Assembly: GCA_003245715.1 (NCBI GenBank)
Contig: QKCJ01000063.1
Span: 1-45,301, forward strand
DNA from: a bacterium
Lineage (GTDB): Bacteria > Planctomycetota > SZUA-567
Direction: 5' to 3'
Length of the DNA: 45,301 nucleotides
Shown here in pieces: positions 31,245 to 38,488 of this stretch. Each line of letters opens with the position of its first letter. The stretch's first letter is position 1. Under the pieces are notes generated by a model, which was not told the DNA's origin, did not search any database, and worked only from the letters and a program-made list of their open reading frames with translations. Position numbers and translations under genes: made by a program.

Positions 31245-34034
31245 ATGGCTAAGAAGAAAAAACAGAAGAAACGCGTCACTAAAAAATATACAGGCGGACA
31301 CTCTAAACCTTTTGCGGGTATGGATTTTGCCGCCGCCTTTAAAATACATCAGGAAGGGCAGATTGCCCAGGCGGAAGCGGCGTACCGGAAGATCGTAGAG
31401 AAAGCCCCCAAGCACGCTCAGGCCTGGTTATATCTTGGCGCAATCCAGCATACCAAAAAAGATTTTCACCGCGCTCTTGAATACATGAATAAGGCCAGAG
31501 ATCTCGGTCTTAATGATGAGAGCTACCTGATTAATGCGGGAATGAGCCTTTATTTTCTCAAACGTTTTGATGAAGCTTATGCTCTTTTCAGCAAGGCTGT
31601 GGAGTTTGTACCGAATATTTATGAACCTCATTTTTATATGGGTAATTCCTGTTATCAGCTCAAGAAATATAAAGAAGCAATAACACATCTTACCCGCGCT
31701 CTTGAGCTTGCGCCGGATAATGACCTAATACGCTTTCAGCTTGCCTGCTCTTATCAGGACAACAAGCAGTACACTGAAGCCAAGGGTTACTTTGAAAAGA
31801 TTCTTGAGAGAAACCCGAACGATCCACGCTCCAATTGCGGGTATGGAATGTGTCTGGTACGGCTTTACCAGTATGATGAAGGTCTCGCATACGCACAGAA
31901 GGCAATTGATGCCGACCCGAACAACCCGTCTATTCTCTATAACTACGCAAACGTTCTCAAAGACGCTGGAAGAATTAATGATGCAGAGGCATATTACAAA
32001 AAAGCAATTGACATCAAGCCAGACTGTATAGAGGCACTGCTTGGTATGGGGCGGATGCTCACCGATTGTGGCAGATTTGAAGAGAGTAAAGATTACTTCG
32101 AGAAAGTAATGAAGATTGATCCACAGTATTACAGCGCTTACTCTTCACGAGGGATCAGCTGTCTCAAGAATAATGCACTGGGGGCGGTCGAATGGTTTGA
32201 CAAAGCGCTTGATATCAAACCTGATGCAGATGATGTCTGGATGCTTAAGGGCTACGCGCTTAATATTCTGGGACGCTCACAAGAAGCCGAACAGTGCCTG
32301 CGAAAAGCAATTGAGCTAAACCCAAATTCCGCAGAGCATTTCCAGAATCTCTCAAATATTCTCGTAACCCAGGGCAAAGTTGCAGACTCGCTTGAAGCAG
32401 CAAGGCAGTCTCTAGCCCTCAACCCAACCAACCACCTTGTCTACAGTAACATACTTCTGTATATGCACTACCTTGCTCAGGCCTCGCGAGAAGAGCTCTG
32501 GCAGATGCACAGTAACTATGACAAAATGTACAGGGAGAAATTCTATCCGAAAATACCACCGCAGTACGCAAACCCCAGAGACCCGGAAAAGAGAATCAGG
32601 GTCGGGTTGGTATCGGCCGATTTCCGGCGGCATTCATGCGCATATTTTCTTGACCCGCTCATACGCAACTATGACCGCCAGAAACTTGAGATTATCGCAT
32701 ACGCCAGTGTCAAAACGCCTGACATTTTCACAGAGACAATCAAGGGCATGTGTACTGAATGGCGTGATATTTTGCGTTTTTCCAATGACCAGGCCGCAGA
32801 AATAATCAAACGCGACCGGATTGATATTCTGATAGACCTTGGCGGACATACCGCAGATAACCGCCTGCCGATATTCTGCAAAAAACCCGCGCCTGTTCAG
32901 ATTGCCTGGCTTGGTTACCCTGACACCACAGGTCTGCAATGCATGGATTACCGCATAACCGATGAGGTCTGCGACCCTCCGGGAACCGAAAAATTCTCTT
33001 CAGAGCGGCTCATACGTTTTCAGGGCGGTTTCCACTGTTATGGTGCGTTTCCAGACTCACCGGATGTAGAGGAGTCACCGGTACTCAAAAACGGCTATAT
33101 AACCTTCGGGTCATTTAATAATTTTGCCAAAGCAAGCGAAGAGACTATCTTCCTCTGGAGTGAGATACTTAAAAATGCGCCCGAGAGCCGGCTTCTTCTT
33201 AAAGCTCTCGGTCTCAATGACGACTGGCTCAGAGGAGAAATTTTCAAGAAATTCGCCAATCACGGCATCAGTGAAGACCGGCTGGAAATCCTCGGCAAAA
33301 CTTCGAAAATATCCGACCACCTCAGGACCTATAACAGAGTTGATATCGGCCTTGATACCTACCCTTACAACGGTACAACGACTACTGTTGAAGCGTTATG
33401 GATGGGAGTCCCGGTTATTTCAATGAGCGGCTGCACTCATGCTTCGCTTGTCGGTGAAAGTCTTCTCAAGAATGTTGGGCTTGCGGATCTGGCCAAACAC
33501 ACCCCGAAAGATTTTGTCAATACAGCGGTGGCATTGTCGCAAAACATTGAATTACTGCAGCAGTTGCGCTCAACGATGCGCGAGCGACTGCAGTCAAGCC
33601 CGCTGCGTAATGAGAAATTTTTTGCCTACAAGTTTGAAATGGCGATGCGTGAGACGTGGCGCAACTTCTGTAAAGAGTCGCCAGTTGCCGCAAAAATCTT
33701 TGAACCTGCGCCAACCGTACCGGGAGCCGGTTCGGCAATTTCACTTAACTTCAATAGCACAACAGAGCAAAACGGTTCTGACGGGTTGAAGCTTAATTTC
33801 ATGAACCTCGGTAACGAGCAGCCTGCAGTAGTAACTGCTCCTTCTGGTAATCAAGTGTCTACCTCTCCTGCCCCGGTTCAAGCACAGGCGCCAGCAGCAG
33901 TACAGGAAAAGGAAACATCAGATAGCAGCGGTCTGAACCTTAATTTCGGCACAACGCAAAGTAAACCGAAAACAAACGCACCTCAAAATGATGAAAGCAA
34001 CAACTCCGGTGAGGGTTTGAAACTAAAGTTCTGA
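31245..34034 (+). CDS. TPR O-linked GlcNAc transferase family (SPINDLY/OGT-like) protein 1
   Basis: The 929-residue cytoplasmic protein has a basic start (K-K-K-K-Q-K-K-R), about 10 TPR repeats (about 35-400) and a GT41-like catalytic part (about 445-800). It probably transfers a sugar from a nucleotide sugar to Ser/Thr of flagellin; the sugar is unknown. Seen are D-F-R-R-H-S near His463, L-G-Y-P-D-T-T-G (about 556-563), G-S-F-N-N-F-A-K and D-T-Y-P-Y-N-G-T-T-T-T (about 703-713). The usual H-x-S-R-V-G reads H-A-S-L-V-G, with Leu735 in place of Arg. A disordered tail (about 825-929) carries four copies of [G/A]-[L/I]-x-L-[N/K]-F, the last at the very C-terminus. It is followed after 30 bases by a paralogue. 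Confidence 0.93.
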   Translation: MAKKKKQKKRVTKKYTGGHSKPFAGMDFAAAFKIHQEGQIAQAEAAYRKIVEKAPKHAQAWLYLGAIQHTKKDFHRALEYMNKARDLGLNDESYLINAGMSLYFLKRFDEAYALFSKAVEFVPNIYEPHFYMGNSCYQLKKYKEAITHLTRALELAPDNDLIRFQLACSYQDNKQYTEAKGYFEKILERNPNDPRSNCGYGMCLVRLYQYDEGLAYAQKAIDADPNNPSILYNYANVLKDAGRINDAEAYYKKAIDIKPDCIEALLGMGRMLTDCGRFEESKDYFEKVMKIDPQYYSAYSSRGISCLKNNALGAVEWFDKALDIKPDADDVWMLKGYALNILGRSQEAEQCLRKAIELNPNSAEHFQNLSNILVTQGKVADSLEAARQSLALNPTNHLVYSNILLYMHYLAQASREELWQMHSNYDKMYREKFYPKIPPQYANPRDPEKRIRVGLVSADFRRHSCAYFLDPLIRNYDRQKLEIIAYASVKTPDIFTETIKGMCTEWRDILRFSNDQAAEIIKRDRIDILIDLGGHTADNRLPIFCKKPAPVQIAWLGYPDTTGLQCMDYRITDEVCDPPGTEKFSSERLIRFQGGFHCYGAFPDSPDVEESPVLKNGYITFGSFNNFAKASEETIFLWSEILKNAPESRLLLKALGLNDDWLRGEIFKKFANHGISEDRLEILGKTSKISDHLRTYNRVDIGLDTYPYNGTTTTVEALWMGVPVISMSGCTHASLVGESLLKNVGLADLAKHTPKDFVNTAVALSQNIELLQQLRSTMRERLQSSPLRNEKFFAYKFEMAMRETWRNFCKESPVAAKIFEPAPTVPGAGSAISLNFNSTTEQNGSDGLKLNFMNLGNEQPAVVTAPSGNQVSTSPAPVQAQAPAAVQEKETSDSSGLNLNFGTTQSKPKTNAPQNDESNNSGEGLKLKF

Positions 34035-34064
34035 TTATTGCGATATTTTTTTTGACAGGATAAA

Positions 34065-36326
34065 ATGCAGAACGAAAAAACGATATTTCAACAAGCCATG
34101 ACAGCACACCAGAACGGCAATCTGGTTGATGCGTACAGCTTATATCAGCTGGCTTTGAGTGAAAATCCGTCTTTGTCTGAAGCATTAATGTATCTGGGCG
34201 TAATTGAATGCCAGCGGCAAAATCATTCTGAAGCGGTCACTTTTTTTGCACAAGCTGAGCAGCGGGGTGTCCGTTCCCCAATATTACATATTAACTACGG
34301 CCTTTCCCTAATGGAGACAGGCGACCTTAACGCGGCTGAGGTTCAATTTACGCTTGGGGCTGAACTTGCGCCAGAGGCTGGAGATGCTTTTTATAATCTC
34401 GGGCGCTGCCGGCTAAAACTGAAAAAATATAATGATGCAGCAACTGCATTTGAAAAATCTTTGCAGCTAAACCCGAATGATGGTCAGGGCTGGCTGTACC
34501 TTTCAATGGCACTGATCGGAATGAACCGCCCTGAACTTGCGCTGCCTGCACTTGAAAAAGTTAAAATGATTAAGGGGGATTCGGCAGAAATTCATCTATA
34601 TGCTGCACAATCATATGAGAACCTGAAACAATATGAGATGGCCATTGAGCATTTACTCAATGCCAAGCAAATGAGCCCAGATGATGACAGCCTGCTCTAT
34701 CCCCTCGCCCGCTGTTATGCTTACACCGGCTCTTATCAAAAGGCTGAAGATATCTCTTCAAAACTTTTAAGTATCCACTCAGGCGAAGAATCATCTTACA
34801 TCACCGCAGCGACGGTTTACAGCCTGCAGGGAAAGTGGAACGAGGCCAAAAACGCTGTGCAAAAAGCACTTGAGTTAAATCAGGATTCCGCGGACGGGCA
34901 TGGCCTTTATGGTTATATCCTTGCTAAAACCGGCGCCACCTCAAAAGCGCAAGAGCATTACGAACAGTCAGCGAAAATTATTCCGCAAAACCCGACAACA
35001 TATCTTAATATGGCTAATAACCTGATAGCTCAGGGGCGGGTAGTGGATGCACTTGAATGTTCTGAAAAGTGTCTAAAGCTGCAACCTGAAAATGAAAGCG
35101 CCTTCAGTAATATCCTGCTACATATGCACTACCTGTCAGGGATTGAGCAGAGAGAAATTTTTGGACTTACAAAGAAATGGGCTCAAATGTTTATTCCTGC
35201 CAAACAAACACCAGATAATTTCAGGATTATTGATACCGCCAGTCAGATAAAAATTGGGATTCTCTCGGGTGATCTGCGCAGACACTCAGTAGCTTTTTTT
35301 ATTGAACCACTGCTTGATAAATTGCCACAGCATAACTTCAAAATTTTTGTCTATTCAAATAACCCTTACGACGATCAAATTTCAGATCACCTCAAATCTT
35401 TTGACAATACATGGCATAACATCCGCACCCTTGATGATTTTAACGCAAAAATGTTAATCGCGCAGGATAATATTGATGTTATGATTGACCTCTCTGGGCA
35501 TACCGATAATAACCGTCTCAGACTTTTTGCGCAGACCAACTGTCCGATCAAAATCAATTGGCTTGGCTATCCCGATACAACCGGCCTAAGCGGGAACGTC
35601 TACAGGCTGGTCGATAATGTAACCGATACTCAGCAGTCGCAGCAGTTCTGCAGTGAGTGTCTGGTTTATATGCCTGGACCTTTTATCTGTTATACCCCGC
35701 CACCGCACTATCCTGATATCTCAAAAAAAACTGGTGAAGAAACAGTATTTGGCTCTTTCAACGCTCTGGCTAAAATCAGTGACCTGACCTTACAGCTTTG
35801 GGGCGAAATTCTCAGGCGCGTTAATAACAGTAAAATCCTGCTTAAATCCAGAGGACTTGAAGACAGCGCGACGGTTGATATTTTACTGCGCAGGGCTAAA
35901 AATTTCTCGATTGATCCTGAGCGCTTAATCCTCAGGCCGATGACCGTAAACTTCCGGGAGCACCTTTATACTTATAACGAAATTGACATTGCACTTGACA
36001 CCTTCCCTTATAATGGGACAACTACAACCTGCGAAGCCCTGCTGATGGGAAGACAGGCTATGACACTTGCCGGTGAATCACACCACTCAAGAGTCGGCGC
36101 CAGTATCCTCCTTGCCTGCGGTCTGGAGAGCAATATTGCGATGACACCGGAAGAATATATACAAAAAGCTGTTGAGCTTGCAAATAATAACAATTTTGAT
36201 AATTCCGCGATACGACGCAAATTATTGGCTTCAGCCCTATGCAAAAGTGATGATTTTTGTCTGAGATTCATTGATGCCATAAAAAATATCATAACGCATC
36301 ATAACTCCAAATACGCGATTAAATGA
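34065..36326 (+). CDS. TPR O-linked GlcNAc transferase family (SPINDLY/OGT-like) protein 2
   Basis: The 753-residue paralogue of the preceding gene has TPR repeats (about 10-345) and a GT41-like catalytic region (about 390-740). Conserved segments are G-D-L-R-R-H-S (His407), D-L-S-G-H-T, W-L-G-Y-P-D-T-T-G, G-S-F-N-A-L-A-K and D-T-F-P-Y-N-G-T-T-T-T. H-H-S-R-V-G is intact with Arg676, unlike the upstream paralogue. It has no long C-terminal tail. The ribosome binding site AGGA lies about 7 bases before the ATG. It is the second gene of a likely operon with the first OGT-like gene, and with it probably glycosylates the Ser/Thr-rich centre of the flagellin. The two enzymes may differ in acceptor or act in sequence. 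Confidence 0.93.
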   Translation: MQNEKTIFQQAMTAHQNGNLVDAYSLYQLALSENPSLSEALMYLGVIECQRQNHSEAVTFFAQAEQRGVRSPILHINYGLSLMETGDLNAAEVQFTLGAELAPEAGDAFYNLGRCRLKLKKYNDAATAFEKSLQLNPNDGQGWLYLSMALIGMNRPELALPALEKVKMIKGDSAEIHLYAAQSYENLKQYEMAIEHLLNAKQMSPDDDSLLYPLARCYAYTGSYQKAEDISSKLLSIHSGEESSYITAATVYSLQGKWNEAKNAVQKALELNQDSADGHGLYGYILAKTGATSKAQEHYEQSAKIIPQNPTTYLNMANNLIAQGRVVDALECSEKCLKLQPENESAFSNILLHMHYLSGIEQREIFGLTKKWAQMFIPAKQTPDNFRIIDTASQIKIGILSGDLRRHSVAFFIEPLLDKLPQHNFKIFVYSNNPYDDQISDHLKSFDNTWHNIRTLDDFNAKMLIAQDNIDVMIDLSGHTDNNRLRLFAQTNCPIKINWLGYPDTTGLSGNVYRLVDNVTDTQQSQQFCSECLVYMPGPFICYTPPPHYPDISKKTGEETVFGSFNALAKISDLTLQLWGEILRRVNNSKILLKSRGLEDSATVDILLRRAKNFSIDPERLILRPMTVNFREHLYTYNEIDIALDTFPYNGTTTTCEALLMGRQAMTLAGESHHSRVGASILLACGLESNIAMTPEEYIQKAVELANNNNFDNSAIRRKLLASALCKSDDFCLRFIDAIKNIITHHNSKYAIK

Positions 36327-36405
36327 CTTGACACAGAGTAATAATCCTGCAAAATATCATATATCTTCTTTGAAAATAATACAGTTATCCTGACAGGAGC
36401 AGACA

Positions 36406-36666
36406 TTGGCTAAAAATTTACCTGAAATCCCCAAATGTAAAATATGCGGCAATCAGGTCATTGGAATCAGTGGCAATATATGTCGTGTATGCCAACTGAA
36501 AAAGACCCAGGAAAACTACATGAAGGCAATTAAAGCAGAGCAGGAAATTTCCGGAAGCAACAACTGGCTCAAAGGCTACAGCCCCTGGAAGAACATTGTA
36601 GCCATACCACTGGTAATTACACTCCTCATACTCTTTGTTATCGCCATCTTTTTTATCGCCCGTTAA
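36406..36666 (+). CDS. Small zinc-ribbon membrane protein
   Basis: The 86-residue protein has a CxxC-x11-CxxC zinc ribbon (C11, C14, C26, C29), then a helical linker. A C-terminal membrane helix (about 62-84) ends the chain. It starts with TTG, chosen because AGGAG lies 8 bases upstream and no ATG is available before the zinc ribbon. It would be membrane-anchored with the ribbon in the cytoplasm. It is 79 bases after the second OGT-like gene and 17 before the FHA/GGDEF-like gene. I do not recognise a named family. Confidence 0.72.
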   Translation: MAKNLPEIPKCKICGNQVIGISGNICRVCQLKKTQENYMKAIKAEQEISGSNNWLKGYSPWKNIVAIPLVITLLILFVIAIFFIAR

Positions 36667-36683
36667 ACAAGGATCACCTGAGA

Positions 36684-37523
36684 ATGTATGGCCCGCAAGG
36701 ATATTACCTGATATGTGTGGAAGGTCAGGAACCTGGAGGATTAATCGCAATTCCCCCCAAAGGTCTTACGCTGGGGATTCTTGACTGCAATATTAATATC
36801 CCTGATGCAACGGGCAAATGTAAAATTAATTGTCGGGGAGATTCTGTTTCACTGAATGTCATTTCAGGGACGGTTATTGTAAATGACATCCATGTCTCAA
36901 GCCAGAAAATAATTTCTGTAAAAAATATAATCAAGCTTGGCTCATCAGTGTTCATACTTGATAAAAATGACGAATTATACAGCCCGGATGAGGAAGAAAA
37001 ATATATAGAGGCAACTACCGACAAGTTGACCGGGGCTTTTAACCTCAGGGCTTTTGAAGACCATACGTCTATTGAGATTGCCTATGCCTTAAGGCATAAT
37101 TATCCAATCAGTCTGATAATGATTGAAATAGATTACTATCAGACAATCCTGCACTCATATGGAGAAGGTCATGGTTTGGCTCTTGTAAAGGGAGTCGCTG
37201 AAATAATCACCAAATCAAAACGAGAAGAAGATCTTCTGGCCAGATTTGGCGGTTCTCAAATGCTCTTATTCATGCGTGATTCGGACTCTGAAATGTCGGT
37301 CGCTTTCGCCGAAAGACTACGCCAGAAAATCCAGAATCTTGCGATTATTGATGACCAAAACAAAAGTACAACGATAACTGTTTCGGCTGGAGTAAGTACT
37401 TTTGCCGAATCAAAATCACTCTCACTTGCCAGTTTTATCTGCCGCGCCAAAGAAGCATTGGTTGTAGCGCAGTATCACGGAGGCAACCGCACACACCATA
37501 ACGATTACGAAAGTATAATTTAA
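36684..37523 (+). CDS. FHA-like/degenerate GGDEF protein, probable c-di-GMP receptor
   Basis: The 279-residue protein has an N-terminal FHA-like beta domain (about 8-92; L-T-L-G, V-I-V-N-D, I-K-L-G-S-S-V-F-I-L) and a C-terminal GGDEF fold (about 108-270; T-D-K-L-T-G-A-F-N-L-R-A-F). The active-site motif reads G-G-S-Q-M (189-193) instead of G-G-D-E-F, so cyclase activity is unlikely. The RxxD I-site (Arg180-Asp183, five residues before the motif) is intact, and c-di-GMP could bind there. The FHA part also lacks the G-R pair (G-I at 31-32). It may act as a c-di-GMP receptor for the flagellar/glycosylation block. It sits between the zinc-ribbon protein and nadC (23-base gap). The ribosome binding site is moderate. 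Confidence 0.82.
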   Translation: MYGPQGYYLICVEGQEPGGLIAIPPKGLTLGILDCNINIPDATGKCKINCRGDSVSLNVISGTVIVNDIHVSSQKIISVKNIIKLGSSVFILDKNDELYSPDEEEKYIEATTDKLTGAFNLRAFEDHTSIEIAYALRHNYPISLIMIEIDYYQTILHSYGEGHGLALVKGVAEIITKSKREEDLLARFGGSQMLLFMRDSDSEMSVAFAERLRQKIQNLAIIDDQNKSTTITVSAGVSTFAESKSLSLASFICRAKEALVVAQYHGGNRTHHNDYESII

Positions 37524-37546
37524 ATATCCATCAATAAGGAACTTTT

Positions 37547-38419
37547 ATGAAATTCGATATAGACCCATGGCAGCAGATTGACCAACTAATTGCGCTTGCA
37601 CTCGCTGAAGATGTCGGCCCGGGCGACGCGACAACTCTGGCGCTTGCACCCCAGGAATCAACCCTCAGTGCAAACTTTACGGCACGCGAAGACGGCGTTG
37701 TTTCAGGCACTAAAGTTCTGGAACACCTGTTCAGGCAAATTGATCCGCAGGTTAAACTGACAACGCTTAAAAACGACGGCGAAACTTTTACCAAAGGCAA
37801 TAAACTTGTTCACATAAGCGGTCCGGCCCGTTCGGTACTAACCGGAGAACGTCTGGCGCTGAATATTTTCCAGCATATGTGCGGAGTTGCCAGGGAGACG
37901 CGCAAATATGTAGAACTGACCAAACATACAAACGCCGGAATTTACGATACCAGAAAGACCAAACCCGGTCACCGCGCAATTGAGAAGATGGCTGTGGTTG
38001 ACGGCGGAGGAAACAATCACCGTCAGGGACTTTATGATATGGTACTGATTAAAGACAACCATCTGGCCCTAGCTCACATTCCAGACACTGCTGCTGCTGT
38101 ACGAATTGCCCGTGAAAACTGTGACCTTGAAATTATGGTTGAAGTAGACACGCTAAAACAGCTTGAAGAAGTCCTGCCGGAAGAACCGGATTACGTTCTG
38201 CTTGATAATATGGGACCGGATATGCTCAGACAGGCGGTTGAGATGTGCGACTCATTTTCAGCAAAAGAAAATAAAAAACGTCCCAAACTTGAAGCCTCGG
38301 GCGGAATTAATCTTAATACAGTCAAAGCGATTGCTGAAAGCGGAATTGACAGAATTTCCGTTGGTGCAATCACCCATAGCGCCCCTGCCCTTGATATTGG
38401 CCTTGATTACGCTGGCTGA
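37547..38419 (+). CDS. nadC: Nicotinate-nucleotide pyrophosphorylase (carboxylating)
   Basis: NadC makes nicotinate mononucleotide from quinolinate and PRPP, releasing CO2, in de novo NAD synthesis. The 290-residue length is typical. Family segments are visible: E-D-V-G-P-G-D-A-T-T near the start, D-T-R-K-T-K-P-G-H-R near 140, K-D-N-H-L, E-V-D-T-L, L-D-N-M and E-A-S-G-G-I-N, then S-V-G-A-I-T-H-S. AAGGA is 6 bases before the ATG. It follows the FHA/GGDEF-like gene by 23 bases and is probably in the same transcript, but there is no functional link. No nadA or nadB is nearby. Confidence 0.97.
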   Translation: MKFDIDPWQQIDQLIALALAEDVGPGDATTLALAPQESTLSANFTAREDGVVSGTKVLEHLFRQIDPQVKLTTLKNDGETFTKGNKLVHISGPARSVLTGERLALNIFQHMCGVARETRKYVELTKHTNAGIYDTRKTKPGHRAIEKMAVVDGGGNNHRQGLYDMVLIKDNHLALAHIPDTAAAVRIARENCDLEIMVEVDTLKQLEEVLPEEPDYVLLDNMGPDMLRQAVEMCDSFSAKENKKRPKLEASGGINLNTVKAIAESGIDRISVGAITHSAPALDIGLDYAG

Positions 38420-38442
38420 TTGTAAAACCTGATAATAATTAA

Positions 38443-38476
38443 AATGGCAAGGCGGGAACAATCTTGTCTTGTCATT
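38443..38476. terminator. Weak bidirectional terminator between nadC and the helical-repeat gene
   Basis: A 9-bp stem with one G-T pair (AATGGCAAG / CTTGTCATT) lies between convergent genes. T-rich runs follow on both strands (ATTTATTT on plus, TTTTAATTATT on minus). Confidence 0.45.
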
Positions 38477-38488
38477 TATTTAAAAGCT

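Noticed and set aside
36328..36356. Promoter for the zinc-ribbon gene starting with TTGACA at 36328
   Set aside because: The -35 is perfect, but no acceptable -10 lies at 15-19 bases; the gene may be read through from the OGT operon.
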